Part shown: positions 8,356-17,784 of the stretch, one piece after another
Position numbering within the stretch: position 1 is the first letter of the stretch
How the letters are laid out: the number at the start of each line of letters is the position of its first letter
Source: Desulfonatronovibrio magnus
Lineage (GTDB): Bacteria > Desulfobacterota > Desulfovibrionia > Desulfovibrionales > Desulfonatronovibrionaceae
Direction of reading: 5' to 3'
NCBI RefSeq assembly: GCF_000934755.1
Contig: NZ_KN882181.1
Coordinates: forward strand, 33,524-97,523
DNA: 64,000 bases
Notes under the pieces: model-generated
What the model was told of the DNA's origin: nothing
The model's input: only the letters and a program-made list of their open reading frames with translations
The model's database searches: none
Made by a program: the position numbers and the translations under genes

Positions 8356-10302
8356 ATGCGTGGAAGAATGTTTTTTTTACTGATGTTTGTATTGTTGCTC
8401 TCAGTTGCAGCAAGTAATGCGTGGGCATCACTGGAGCAGCAGAGAGAAAAATTTATAAAAGCTGAAAAAGCCCTGCAGAATAATCGAATACAGCAATATC
8501 AGAAACTTTTGGCTGAACTTGAAGAATACCCCCTTTATCCATATCTTGTTTATGAAAATCTAAGAAGAAACATATCCTTGGGAAATGAAAAGCAAATACT
8601 TGAATTTCTTGATGACTACTCTGACTCTCCATTATCGTCCATGCTCAGACAAAGCTGGATAAATTATCTGGTTCGACAGCAACAATGGACCACCCTGGTC
8701 AGGGACTACCAACCTGTTACAAGCGCTTCTCTGCAGTGCTCTTATGCTCGAGCCCTGCTGGAAACAGGACATCAGGCCAAGGCAAGACAGGAAGCCGAGC
8801 GTTTATGGCAGCATGGCAGGTCAAGACCCAGAGAGTGCGATCCTGTTTTTGACGACTGGAGAAATGCTGGAGGGCTTTCAACCGATCTGGTGTGGACAAG
8901 GATTGAACTGGCCATGAATCAGGGACAGCATGGCCTGGTCAGATACCTGAAAAGGTATCTCCCGAGAGAAGATCACAGTCTGGCAGACCTTTGGATCAAT
9001 GTAGCCAATGATCCTGCTAGAACCCTTAGAATTGACTGGACATCTCAAAAACATTCTGTTGCTGAAAAAATTCTGGCTCAAGGCATGAACAGGCTGATAA
9101 GGCAGGATACTCCCAAAGCTCTTGAGGACTGGAACAACTTAAAATCAAGACATGACCTTAGTGCTTTTAACACTGCCCCCATAGAACAGGAAATTGCCCG
9201 TTTTCTGGCCCTTAGAAAATATCCCCAGGCAGTTTCTTATTTTAACTCTCTGCCAGACGAAACTGTTACCTCGCAGAGTAGACAATGGCATGTTCGCAGT
9301 GCTTTACTTGCTGGTGAATGGGAAGATGCCCTTGCGGCCTGGGAAAAACTGGATCAGAATCATCAGCAGGAACCGCGATGGCAATACTGGAGAGCCAGAA
9401 TCCTTGAAGAGATGGGGTTGCGTCAAGAAGCATCAGTGATCTATCTTGATCTTCTCGGCAGGCAAAATTATTTTTCTCTGTTGTCAGCTGACCGCATCCA
9501 TCAGCCCTACCGTATAGAACATAACCCCATTACAGCGTATGGTTCAAATATTGTAGAGATGCGGCATAATCCAGCAATTCGCCGTGCAATGGAGTTTTAT
9601 TATTTAAACAGATTGCCTGACGCCAGAAGGGAATGGAACTTTGCTGTTTCCGAGGTAAACTCAGACCAATGGAGAGCCGCTGCCATTGTTGCTCACGATT
9701 ACGGCTGGCATGACCGGGCTATTATAGCGGCAGCGAGAGCTGCGGAGTTTGATGATCTCATTATAAGGTTTCCCCTGTCATTTTCAGATTTAATTAACAG
9801 ATATTCTGCTACAAGGAAACTTGATCCTACCTGGGTCTTTGCCCTGGCACGTCAGGAAAGCATGTTTATGGCTGATGTAGGTTCTCCGGCAGGAGCTCTC
9901 GGAGTAATGCAGATTATGCCTGCTACAGGCAGACGCATAGCATCCATGCTCGGAGAGAGTCTAAGCAATCAGTACGCCCTGCTTTGTCCGGAAAGAAATA
10001 TCAGGTTCGGAACCTACTACCTGAGCATGCGTCTTGAGGAACTGCAGAACAATCCGGTCCTGGCAACAGCTGCCTACAACGCAGGCGCTCACAGGGTCAG
10101 ATCCTGGCTGCCGGATAATGGAACCATTGCTGCTGATATCTGGGTGGAAAACATCCCCTTTTTTGAAACCAGAGATTATATTGAAAAAGTATTTACATAT
10201 AAGGCCATTTATCAGTCAAGACTGGGGCTTGAGCCCACAAGACTAAGTTCGTTTATGCCCGACATTCTTGGCCATAATATTGTATCAGCAAAAATTGATT
10301 GA
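8356..10302 (+). CDS. slt: Soluble lytic murein transglycosylase (Slt70-like)
   Basis: Cleaves peptidoglycan glycan strands with 1,6-anhydro bond formation in the periplasm. The 648-residue product starts with a signal peptide (hydrophobic run ending SNAWA), then a long alpha-superhelical region rich in TPR-like helices, and a C-terminal SLT domain with ARQES (catalytic Glu), GVMQIMPATG and AYNAG motifs. The ATG at 8356 is preferred over an earlier TTG at 8338 because CAGGAG sits 6 bp upstream and the signal peptide then begins directly. Confidence 0.94.
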   Translation: MRGRMFFLLMFVLLLSVAASNAWASLEQQREKFIKAEKALQNNRIQQYQKLLAELEEYPLYPYLVYENLRRNISLGNEKQILEFLDDYSDSPLSSMLRQSWINYLVRQQQWTTLVRDYQPVTSASLQCSYARALLETGHQAKARQEAERLWQHGRSRPRECDPVFDDWRNAGGLSTDLVWTRIELAMNQGQHGLVRYLKRYLPREDHSLADLWINVANDPARTLRIDWTSQKHSVAEKILAQGMNRLIRQDTPKALEDWNNLKSRHDLSAFNTAPIEQEIARFLALRKYPQAVSYFNSLPDETVTSQSRQWHVRSALLAGEWEDALAAWEKLDQNHQQEPRWQYWRARILEEMGLRQEASVIYLDLLGRQNYFSLLSADRIHQPYRIEHNPITAYGSNIVEMRHNPAIRRAMEFYYLNRLPDARREWNFAVSEVNSDQWRAAAIVAHDYGWHDRAIIAAARAAEFDDLIIRFPLSFSDLINRYSATRKLDPTWVFALARQESMFMADVGSPAGALGVMQIMPATGRRIASMLGESLSNQYALLCPERNIRFGTYYLSMRLEELQNNPVLATAAYNAGAHRVRSWLPDNGTIAADIWVENIPFFETRDYIEKVFTYKAIYQSRLGLEPTRLSSFMPDILGHNIVSAKID

Positions 10303-10500
10303 TTTTTGAAATACCTTTTTCTTGATGATTTTTCATATTCAATCTATTATACTCTTTGTTTGTTTTTAACTTTACTCTTGTTCCAGAGATCCAGCCTGGA
10401 AATACCTCTTTTTTTGTGGCTCCAGCTACATTTTGAAGAAGCAGCCGGAGCCGCAAGAGTATAGCGTCCCCAAGATGAAGCCTGGGAACGAGAGGAGTAA
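10303..10500. repeat. Intergenic repeat family C, copy 1
   Basis: From about 10383 the sequence carries inverted GGCTCCAGC-type palindromes (CCAGCCTGG, GTGGCTCCAGCTACA, GCAGCCGGAGCCGC) in the reverse orientation of copies at 18230-18325 and 49637-49755. The first 80 bp after the slt stop is AT-rich and shows no clear hairpin. No gene is seen. Confidence 0.75.
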
Positions 10501-10885
10501 GTTACTCACAGGTTTGGTCCCGGTCCGCCCGGGTGAGGAGCTTCTAAGTAACTGGAATAGTTTTGCTAATAAAATCAGACGGTTATATTTTTCACATTTT
10601 CACGATTTTTGCTTATGATTGATGCACATTTGCCAGAAAAGTTCCGTCAAAGATGGGAGCTTTGCGCCTGGCACAGCTTCCTGCCCGGAGGCTTATAGCC
10701 CGGAGGGGGACTGTCCCTCGCTGTGTAAATTTTTTCATTGAAGCAAATTTCTTCCAGGAACCAATGGAGTATCAATCTGTTTTATTGTACCTCGCGGGGA
10801 CTGTCCCAATTTTCAGAAAAGTGACAGACTCGTTAAGTTACTCACAGGCTTGATCCCGGGCCCAGGGTGAAGTGCTTACAAGTAA
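10501..10885. repeat. Repeat family A, copy 2
   Basis: About 385 bp in the opposite orientation to copies 3-6. It begins and ends with a ~50-bp module running from GTTACTCACAGG through a CCCGG hairpin core to AAGTAAC. In between are the shared boxes AATCAGACGGTTA, ATGCACATTTGCC, CTTTTCTGGC-like sequence, and two GGGGACTGTCCC palindromes. It occupies most of the slt-hisD gap. Short spurious reading frames within it recur in every copy and are not genes. Confidence 0.85.
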
Positions 10886-10972
10886 CTTTCAGCTATCACC
10901 CAAACTTAACTAACCTTCTTCCAGTTGGGCTGTTGGCACAATCCGATTTACACCATAAAAGGACTATTTAAT

Positions 10973-12283
10973 ATGCTTGGAAAAAGATTTTCATACGAAT
11001 CAAGAAACGACTGGCCCCAAATTAAATCCTGGCTTATCACCAGGATGCAGCCTGATTCATCCGTTGAAGGACCGGTTGCCGACATTCTGGACAAGGTCAT
11101 GAAAGATGGAGACCGGGCAGTAGTCGAGTATACGCAAAAGTTTGACTGCCCTGATTTTCAAGATTCAGATATCAGGGTACCTGCAGATGACATTAAAAAA
11201 GCTCACTCAGAAGTAGACAAAAATGATTTGGATATCATCCATGAAGCTGCTGACCGGATCAGATCTTTTCATGAGCGTCAAAAACTCAACTCCTGGTTTG
11301 TTCCTGACCAGGAAGGCGCTATCATGGGACAAATGGTATCTCCGGTTTACAGAGCTGGTCTTTACGTTCCCGGCGGCCAGGGAGGCGAAACACCGCTTAT
11401 TTCAAGCTTGCTCATGAATGCCATTCCAGCCATTGTGGCCGGTGTGGATTCTATCTGCGTTGTTTCTCCTCCAAGAAGTGATAAGACTATAAGCCCATAT
11501 ATTCTGGCTACTGCGGATATCCTCGGTATTGACGAGGTTTATCAATGTGGTTCAGCCTGGGCTATTGCTGCACTGGCCTATGGTACTGAAACCATTGCCC
11601 ACGTGGATATGATTGCCGGTCCAGGGAATATCTTCGTAACAATGGCCAAAAAAATGCTGGTCGGCCAGGTGGGGATAGATATGATTGCCGGACCCAGTGA
11701 AGTTGCTGTCCTGGCAGACCATACAGGGCGGCCTGAATATATTGCTGCAGATATTTTATCGCAGGCTGAACATGATCCTCTGGCAGGAACTTATTTGATC
11801 TGCACAGATCAGGAACTGATTGACCAGACCAGACAGGAACTCAAGAAACAGACTGACATGCTTCCGAGAAGTGATGTGGCCAAAAAGGCTTTACATGACT
11901 GGGGGGCTTCTTTTCTGGTTCCAGACCTGAAAAAAGGATTTGAGCTTTGCAATTCCATAGCCCCTGAGCATCTCGAGATTTGCGTTGAAGATCCATGGTC
12001 ATGTCTGCACATGATTCGCAGTGCAGGAGCAGTTTTTATGGGCAATAACACTCCTGAACCGGTGGGCGATTACTTTGCTGGCCCCAATCATGTTCTTCCT
12101 ACCTTGACCACTGCAAGATTCTCCCAGGCTTTGTCTGTCCAGGATTTTCAGAAGAATATCAGTATACTTTCTTCAAATCAAAAATACATTGAAAAACACG
12201 GGGCCAAAATCGCACGCCTGGCCAGATTAGAAGGCCTAGAGGCTCATGCCAGAAGCGTTGAACAGCGCTTAGACAGTTACTAA
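10973..12283 (+). CDS. hisD: Histidinol dehydrogenase
   Basis: Catalyses the last two NAD-dependent oxidations of histidine synthesis, L-histidinol to L-histidine. The 436-residue protein has the family segments [14 protein letters not shown] and [11 protein letters not shown], the zinc and substrate region [10 protein letters not shown], and the late EHLEI and [13 protein letters not shown] motifs. The ATG at 10973 has AAAAGGA 9 bp upstream and gives the family N-terminus; an earlier TTG at 10925 is in repeat-derived sequence. It stands alone between repeat blocks, away from other his biosynthesis genes. Confidence 0.96.
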   Translation: MLGKRFSYESRNDWPQIKSWLITRMQPDSSVEGPVADILDKVMKDGDRAVVEYTQKFDCPDFQDSDIRVPADDIKKAHSEVDKNDLDIIHEAADRIRSFHERQKLNSWFVPDQEGAIMGQMVSPVYRAGLYVPGGQGGETPLISSLLMNAIPAIVAGVDSICVVSPPRSDKTISPYILATADILGIDEVYQCGSAWAIAALAYGTETIAHVDMIAGPGNIFVTMAKKMLVGQVGIDMIAGPSEVAVLADHTGRPEYIAADILSQAEHDPLAGTYLICTDQELIDQTRQELKKQTDMLPRSDVAKKALHDWGASFLVPDLKKGFELCNSIAPEHLEICVEDPWSCLHMIRSAGAVFMGNNTPEPVGDYFAGPNHVLPTLTTARFSQALSVQDFQKNISILSSNQKYIEKHGAKIARLARLEGLEAHARSVEQRLDSY

Positions 12284-12377
12284 TGCCCGTTTTGCCAGCA
12301 ATGAGGCTGAAACAAAGGTCGTTAAGTTGGATGAACTGGAGCTTTCAGGCTGGAGTTTTCAGGCTGAAGGCTAAAGT
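12284..12377. repeat. Short heptamer run before repeat A3
   Basis: After the hisD stop there is a short run of GCTTTCAGG/GGCTGAAGGC-type heptamer repeats related to the array at 5916-6012. No terminator-like hairpin with a T tract is evident for hisD. Confidence 0.5.
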
Positions 12378-12792
12378 TAGAAGCTCCTCACCCGGGCGGC
12401 CCGGGACCGAACTTGTGAGTAACTGTCTTTAAAGTGGAGCCTGCATCCTGCAGGCTATTTAATTCCAGGCGGCTGGAAGCCGCCTCCACATTGAAGAACA
12501 GTCCCATATTTGGAAATTGGGACAGTCCCCGCGAGGTGCTATAAAAAAGAAGGATACTCCTTTGGTTCCTGGAAGTAATTTGCTTCAATGGAAAATTTAC
12601 ACAGCGAGGGACAGTCCCCCTCCGGGCTATAAGCCTCCGGGCAGGAAGCTGTGCCAGGCGTAAAGCTCTCATCTTTGACGGAACTTTTCTGGCAAATGTG
12701 CATCAATCAAAGTAAAAATCGTAAAAATCGTAAAAATATGATAATTGTAACCGTCTGATTTTATTATCAAAACGATTATAGTTACTTGTAAG
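12378..12792. repeat. Repeat family A, copy 3
   Basis: Starts AGAAGCTCCTCACCCGGGCG and ends AGTTACTTGTAAG. It holds GGGACAGTCCCCGCGAGG, CACAGCGAGGGACAGTCCC, a TTTGACGGAACTTTTC box and an AACCGTCTGATTTT box in the same order as copies 4-6. It also carries an extra GGCGGCTGGAAGCCGCC palindrome near 12468-12486. A run of ATCGTAAAA is repeated three times near 12718-12738. No gene is supported. Confidence 0.85.
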
Positions 12793-12794
12793 AT

Positions 12795-12866
12795 GGTAGC
12801 ATGACGCGTTTTGAAAGTTTAAAATATGAGCAGTTTGTCACAGCTATTTTGGGGTTAAGATCTCTT
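12795..12866. repeat. Diverged partial copy of element M
   Basis: The segment with GTAGCATGACGCGTTTTGAA followed by GTTTGTCACAGCTATTTTGG aligns to the left half of the element at 5613-5763 (AGCATTTCGCGTTTCTGAA, then GTATGTCATAACTATTTTGG). It sits just upstream of purC. The right half is missing or unrecognisable, being replaced by a GGGTTCAGCCCGCG palindrome also seen near 15350 and 59330. Confidence 0.6.
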
Positions 12867-12923
12867 TTTTGGGGTTGCGGGTTCAGCCCGCGTTAGTATC
12901 TTCCTTTTACAGAAATCAATAAT

Positions 12924-13817
12924 ATGAAAACAGTATCAAAAACTGATATTAAAGAATACAATCTGCTTTCCCGGGGAAAAGTGCGGGATATTTATGAAAT
13001 TGACAGCAATACCCTGCTCATAATCACAACAGACCGTATGAGCGCTTTTGATGTAGTTATGAATCAGCCCATACCCTGCAAGGGAGTTGTCCTGAACCAG
13101 ATCACTCTTTTCTGGATGGACATGTTTCAAGACATTGCTGAAAACCACTTAATCTCTGCTGAGGTTGATGATTTTCCCTCAAATCTTGGACATTATAAAG
13201 AAGATCTGCAGGACCGCTCTGTTCTTGTTAAAAAGGCCAGACCACTTGCCATTGAATGTATCGTTCGGGGATATATTACCGGTTCAGGCTGGAAGGATTA
13301 CAAAAAAACAGGACAGGTATGCGGATATCAGTTACCTGACAATCTTGTGGAGTCTCAAAAACTGGAACACCCTCTGTTTACACCTTCCACAAAGGCTGAC
13401 ACTGGTGAACATGACGAAAACATCAGTGTTGACCAGGCCAGGGAGCGTGAAGGAAAGGATCTCGTAAGCAAGGTTGAGGAGCTTTCTCTGGCAATCTATA
13501 AGAAAGGCAGGGATTTTGCTGCTGAAAAAGGAATTCTGGTAGCTGATACCAAGTTTGAGTTCGGTCAAATTGATGATAGAATTGTACTCATTGATGAAGT
13601 GTTGACACCGGATTCTTCCCGTTTCTGGCCCGCTGACCAGTATGAACCTGGCAAGGGGCAGCCCAGTTTTGACAAACAATATCTCAGGGACTGGCTGGAG
13701 AAGACCGGCTGGAATAAAAAAGCCCCACCACCAGAACTTCCTGAGGAAATTGTTCAGGAAACATCCCGCAAATATTTGCTGGCTTACAAACTGCTGACTG
13801 GAAAAGAGATAGTTTAA
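12924..13817 (+). CDS. purC: Phosphoribosylaminoimidazole-succinocarboxamide synthase
   Basis: SAICAR synthetase of purine synthesis, joining aspartate to CAIR with ATP. The 297-residue length and sequence resemble the longer (yeast-like) class. Conserved segments include LLSRGKVRDIYE, TTDRMSAFDVV, ECIVRGYITGSGWK, ADTKFEFG and LIDEVLTPDSSRFW. No strong Shine-Dalgarno is seen before the ATG. The adjacent upstream sequence is repeat-derived. fabI follows 144 bp downstream. Confidence 0.97.
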   Translation: MKTVSKTDIKEYNLLSRGKVRDIYEIDSNTLLIITTDRMSAFDVVMNQPIPCKGVVLNQITLFWMDMFQDIAENHLISAEVDDFPSNLGHYKEDLQDRSVLVKKARPLAIECIVRGYITGSGWKDYKKTGQVCGYQLPDNLVESQKLEHPLFTPSTKADTGEHDENISVDQAREREGKDLVSKVEELSLAIYKKGRDFAAEKGILVADTKFEFGQIDDRIVLIDEVLTPDSSRFWPADQYEPGKGQPSFDKQYLRDWLEKTGWNKKAPPPELPEEIVQETSRKYLLAYKLLTGKEIV

Positions 13818-13961
13818 AGATTTGAGGAAGATTTTCGTTAATCCAAACTTTCTGATAACCCGGAATAATACTCACAGACAAGCTGATATCATACCTCCCC
13901 CTGCCGGGAAGTGTGACCAATCATTGTGAAGGCTTACTTTCAACCCCTAATGGAGGACCTG

Positions 13962-14726
13962 ATGCTTCTTAAAGATAAGAAAGCTTTGATATTTGGAGTG
14001 GCAAACAATAAAAGCATTGCTTATGCTGTAGCAGATATTTTCAAAAAAAACGGTGCGTCTCTGGCTTTCAGTTATGTTGGTGATGCCCTGAAAAAAAGGG
14101 TTGAACCTATTAGCCAGGAACTGGGTGGAGATTTTATCTTTGATTGTGATGTTACCATTGATGATCAAATCAAGGCAGCTGCAGAGCTTGTAAATGAAAA
14201 ATGGGGCCAGGTAGATATTCTTGTTCACTCAGTAGCGTTTGCCAATCGAGATGACTTGCAGGGGCGTTTTATCGAAACATCAAGAGAAGGATTCAAGCTG
14301 GCCTTAGATGTTTCCGCTTATTCTCTTACCGCCCTTTGTCAGGCTTTTGAACCACTTTTTTCTAAAGACGCATCTGTGATGACCATGAGTTATTATGGTG
14401 CTCAAAAGGCCATAACCAACTATAATGTTATGGGTGTTGCCAAAGCAGCCCTTGAAGCATCAGTACGTTATCTTGCTGTTGATCTTGGACCTAAGGGAAT
14501 ACGTGTAAATGCTTTGAGTGCCGGTCCTTTAAAAACACTGGCTTCTTCGGGCATAACAGGTTTTAAAACCATTCTAAGCACCATTGAGCAAAAGGCTCCA
14601 TTAAAACGTAACATAGATCAGGAAGATGTAGGCAAGGCTGCACTTTATCTTGCCTCTGATCTGTCATCAGGAACAACTGGTGAGGTGCTCTATGTTGACT
14701 CGGGATATAATATAATGGGGATTTAG
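13962..14726 (+). CDS. fabI: Enoyl-[acyl-carrier-protein] reductase (NADH)
   Basis: Reduces trans-2-enoyl-ACP in the last step of each fatty acid elongation cycle. The 254-residue SDR-type protein shows the FabI cofactor segment FGVANNKSIAYA, the catalytic Tyr-x6-Lys pair (in NYNVMGVAKAAL) and the substrate-loop segment RVNALSAGPLKTLA. GGAGG at 13952-13956 places the start at 13962; a GTG at 13926 would add a non-conserved leader. It may be cotranscribed with purC. Confidence 0.96.
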   Translation: MLLKDKKALIFGVANNKSIAYAVADIFKKNGASLAFSYVGDALKKRVEPISQELGGDFIFDCDVTIDDQIKAAAELVNEKWGQVDILVHSVAFANRDDLQGRFIETSREGFKLALDVSAYSLTALCQAFEPLFSKDASVMTMSYYGAQKAITNYNVMGVAKAALEASVRYLAVDLGPKGIRVNALSAGPLKTLASSGITGFKTILSTIEQKAPLKRNIDQEDVGKAALYLASDLSSGTTGEVLYVDSGYNIMGI

Positions 14727-14836
14727 GTAGATCTTTAGGGTCTTTGTTTCCTGAACCAGCAACGAAGAGCCAGAACCTGTGAACCTTCAGATCAATAACC
14801 CTCCAAAAGCCCGCAAAGGGCAAAGCAAGGATTTTT

Positions 14837-15004
14837 ATGAACACAATAGTGTGGCTTATTTTATTTGCTGTTTTATGGATTTTAATTGGCAGGTTTGTTT
14901 TGCGCAAACTCAAAATTCAAGGTTGAGGAGTTAACACCAACAGCAGCTGCCGTGGGCAGCAGTGCGAAGACGACCCTGAACAGAACAAAAAGAATCTGAA
15001 GTAG
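14837..15004 (+). CDS. Candidate small membrane selenoprotein (UGA at 14924)
   Basis: An ATG preceded by AAGGA opens a short frame with one strong membrane helix (about residues 3-23, then RKLK), reaching TGA at codon 30 (14924-14926). The same frame stays open for 25 more codons with Cys residues in NSSCRGQQCEDD and ends at TAG (15002). Right after the UGA is a 6-bp stem GCTGCC/GGCAGC (14946-14951, 14955-14960) with a GTG loop starting 25 nt from the UGA, which fits published bacterial SECIS rules (16-37 nt, early loop G). If the UGA is a true stop, the product is a 29-residue membrane peptide. No family was recognised, and the part after UGA could be non-coding. Confidence 0.35.
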
Positions 15005-15140
15005 CATCCACTACTAAACTGCAAGAAGATACGAAAGAAGCAAAGTTTTAAATAATTCAACAGCGAAGAACGGGCTGTTAAGATTGCTTTTTTGGGAATG
15101 CGGGTAGATGCCGGATTCGGATCAGATAAGGAAGGATACA

Positions 15141-15177
15141 GCACCTGCTATAGTACTTTTTGACTTTCAGCAGGTGC
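15141..15177. terminator. Possible terminator hairpin downstream of fabI region
   Basis: A perfect 8-bp inverted repeat GCACCTGC (15141-15148) and GCAGGTGC (15170-15177), with a 21-base loop, is followed by CGACATCCTTTTT. The long loop and the short, separated T run make it a weak terminator candidate. Confidence 0.35.
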
Positions 15178-15185
15178 CGACATCC

Positions 15186-15390
15186 TTTTTAGTAACTTAC
15201 CGTTTCAATCCTGTAGAAAAAAACAAGAAAGTTTTTTAACCTTGAAAGAGCAATAATGCCCAGGAACCTTATTCTTCAGCCTTCAGCCCTCAGCCTTCAG
15301 CCTGAAAAATACGGTTATCGCCCCAACTTAACGATCCTTGTTTAAATTGGGTTGTGGGCACAGCCCACATTAGTATTTAGCATGAAAAAT
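15186..15390. repeat. Repeat family G, copy 2 (uninterrupted)
   Basis: Carries AGTAACTTACCGTTTCAATC, AACAAGAAAGTTTTTTAACC, a CTTCAGCCTTCAGCC run and a GTTGTGGGCACAGCCCACAT palindrome. It matches 6223-6270 joined directly to 6421-6550, so it represents the site without element E1. It fills the gap between the fabI region and the convergent alcohol dehydrogenase gene. Confidence 0.8.
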
Positions 15391-15450
15391 GTTGACAACA
15401 ATTACTTATTGCCATTTTTTTCATTTTTACGTCATTAATGCTTGTTGGCC

Positions 15451-16503
15451 TCAGCTGAATGTTACCAGGGGTTTGATAACTCCGTCCTCTTTATTGGCCA
15501 TCATGTGAAATCCTTTTTCAATCTCATCAAAGCTGAAACGATGAGTGGTCAGCTTGGTGGGATCAATACGTCCGTTTTCAATAAGCCGCAGAAGTCTGGA
15601 CATTCTTTCGCTGCCTCCAGGGCAAAGTCCAGTCCGAATAGTCTTATCCGACATGCCCACACCCCATTCAGCTCTCGGTATTTTTATGTAATCTCCCTCT
15701 CCATGGTAGCCAATATTGGATATGGTACCTCCAGGCTTGGTGACTTTAATGCAGTTCTCAAATGTGATCTGAGCTCCCAGTGCCTCAATGGCAGCATCTA
15801 CCCCCTGCCCATCAGTCAGCTTCATAATTTCTTCCACTGCATCAACCTTGGTAAAATCAACAATAACGTCAGCACCGTAGAATTTAGCGAGTTCCTGTCT
15901 GGCAGGAATGTTTTCCACTGCTATGACCAAACCAGCACCCAACAGGCGTGCTCCTGCTGTTGACATAAGACCAACCGGTCCCTGACCAAAAACAGCTACA
16001 ATCCCTCCAAGAGGAATATTTCCATTCTCAGCCCCCATGAATCCGGTGGACATCATATCTGTTGTATATAGAGCAGCTTCATCAGAAACTGAGTCTGGAA
16101 TCTTTACTAAGTTGGATTCAGCATCATTAACATGAAAGTACTCAGCAAAACAGCCATCCTTAATATTGGCAAACTTCCATCCACCCAGGGCCTGTCCGCA
16201 TTGTGAAGTATAGCCGCGCTGGCAGTTGTGACACTTGAAACAGGGAGTTATGGCATTAACCAGAACTCTCTCGCCCTCCTTGAACCCTTTAACCGCACTG
16301 CCAATCTTATAAACAGTACCTGCACCTTCGTGCCCAAGAGTCAGGTCGCTTTTCTCGCCAATAGCACCGGCAACGGTATGTACATCAGATGTACAAATCA
16401 AGGCGTTGGTTGTCTTTACAATTACATCATTTGGCCCTGGTTCAGGAACTGGTTTCTCCATTATTCCAACTTTACCGATACTGTGAACAACAAACGCTTT
16501 CAT
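15451..16503 (-). CDS. Zinc-dependent NAD(P) secondary-type alcohol dehydrogenase
   Basis: Medium-chain dehydrogenase of 350 residues. It has the catalytic zinc segment CTSDVHT followed by GHEGAG, a structural-zinc-like cluster CFKCHNCQRGYTSQC, and a Rossmann segment GQGPVGLM. The stretches GWKFANIKDGCFAEYFHVND and TDMMSTGF resemble bacterial secondary alcohol dehydrogenases of the Thermoanaerobacter/Clostridium type, which reduce ketones and acetaldehyde. The exact substrate cannot be told. GGAGG at 16509-16513 fixes the start at 16503, 5 bp downstream. Confidence 0.9.
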   Translation of the reverse strand: MKAFVVHSIGKVGIMEKPVPEPGPNDVIVKTTNALICTSDVHTVAGAIGEKSDLTLGHEGAGTVYKIGSAVKGFKEGERVLVNAITPCFKCHNCQRGYTSQCGQALGGWKFANIKDGCFAEYFHVNDAESNLVKIPDSVSDEAALYTTDMMSTGFMGAENGNIPLGGIVAVFGQGPVGLMSTAGARLLGAGLVIAVENIPARQELAKFYGADVIVDFTKVDAVEEIMKLTDGQGVDAAIEALGAQITFENCIKVTKPGGTISNIGYHGEGDYIKIPRAEWGVGMSDKTIRTGLCPGGSERMSRLLRLIENGRIDPTKLTTHRFSFDEIEKGFHMMANKEDGVIKPLVTFS

Positions 16504-16623
16504 TGCAACCTCCATATAATTAGAGTTATTAAAACCATGGTAATTTTTTCGTCAACATTTCCGGCGTGCCAACAGAGACAAACAGGTAGTATAATTACCA
16601 TATAGTAAACTGTAACAAATTGT

Positions 16624-17784
16624 CTATTCCTGGGGCATAGCCTGATTAAGCCAGGCATCCACATCTCCGAGATCGTGCAGTTCACCACTGCCATCCAGAT
16701 AATAAAGGCTGTTTTGGATAATGCCAAGAGCAGTGTCAGTATAATTGTACGACCGCCAGATCAGCCCTTCATCAACAACAGTTGGCTGCGGAACAGGAGA
16801 AAAAAGATCAGGGAGCTGCGATTCAATCCAGTTGAATATAATGTCAGCTTTCTGGTGCAGGTTCAGTCCTGTGCCAGTTCCTGTCTTAGAGACATCATCA
16901 AAACTGGTAGCCAGCGGTATTGCTGAGAGAGCATCCACAATCATTTCAATATCCTGATTTTGCAAGATATCAGGATAATCTCCCCTGCCCCAGTCCACGA
17001 CTTCGTCAATGCTAAAGGTCCTGACAAGATCTATCAGCTCTGACTCCAATTGCTGCCTCCCGTTCATATAACCAATAGACCAGACCATACCCTTTCCTGG
17101 CGCAAAGCCAGCCTGACCTGTTATATTACTATACTGGGTGTTTTCATTATTTACATATATTTTTGTAGTTTCATTCAATGTTACAAGGGCAACACCCTCA
17201 AGGCTGTTGTCTCCCGGCACAGCGTTGGAAGGTAAGGTCATTGTCTTTCCATGGTAAGAAAAGCTTTGATTTTCCTTCAATTGCAGGTTGTAATCTGGAA
17301 AATACAGATCCGAATTCCATGAAAAGCCCTCTCCCGGATTGAAAAAACGAGGGAAACGTGGAGCTGGTTTTATTCTTAAAAGCATCTCATTTTGAGTCAA
17401 ATACTTTGCATGCAATACAATATGGCTATCTTGAATCTCCCACAGGTGAGCACCAATCAGGGTAAGCTCTCCATCAGCCTCAAAACTTCCCTCTATGATA
17501 GCCACAGTGTTGTTCTCAGAATCAATTTCGCGAATAATGACTACCTGACGAACATCATGCCACAATTCTATATTTTGCTGACCATTGGTCTGTTCATTAT
17601 CTCGCCCAAAAATATTACTAATGATCCACCATTCATCATTAATGGCAGAACCGTCTTCATTAATCATAGCATAATATTTCGCTAAATCCAGATTTTTCTC
17701 TGCACTGGCTGAGTTAAACCCGGTCAGACAAAAAAACAGGACCAACAGAAAAACAGTTTTATTAAAACAACACACCATTGCCAT
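16624..17784 (-). CDS. Exported protein of unknown function
   Basis: I do not recognise a family. The 386-residue product begins with a clear signal peptide (hydrophobic run about residues 10-22, then GFNSASA), and the rest is hydrophilic and beta-rich in appearance, with many Trp and Tyr. The start at 17784 follows AAAAGGAGGAAATCAG; an earlier in-frame start at 17823 would put residues before the signal peptide. It ends 120 bp upstream of the alcohol dehydrogenase start on the same strand, but no functional link is evident. It is probably periplasmic. Confidence 0.75.
   Translation of the reverse strand: MAMVCCFNKTVFLLVLFFCLTGFNSASAEKNLDLAKYYAMINEDGSAINDEWWIISNIFGRDNEQTNGQQNIELWHDVRQVVIIREIDSENNTVAIIEGSFEADGELTLIGAHLWEIQDSHIVLHAKYLTQNEMLLRIKPAPRFPRFFNPGEGFSWNSDLYFPDYNLQLKENQSFSYHGKTMTLPSNAVPGDNSLEGVALVTLNETTKIYVNNENTQYSNITGQAGFAPGKGMVWSIGYMNGRQQLESELIDLVRTFSIDEVVDWGRGDYPDILQNQDIEMIVDALSAIPLATSFDDVSKTGTGTGLNLHQKADIIFNWIESQLPDLFSPVPQPTVVDEGLIWRSYNYTDTALGIIQNSLYYLDGSGELHDLGDVDAWLNQAMPQE

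Noticed and set aside
12388-12672. Open frames of 60-95 codons inside family A repeats, also at 10653-10853, 50033-50227 and 53194-53424.
   Set aside because: They recur with frameshifts and different ends in each repeat copy and show no codon-level conservation.
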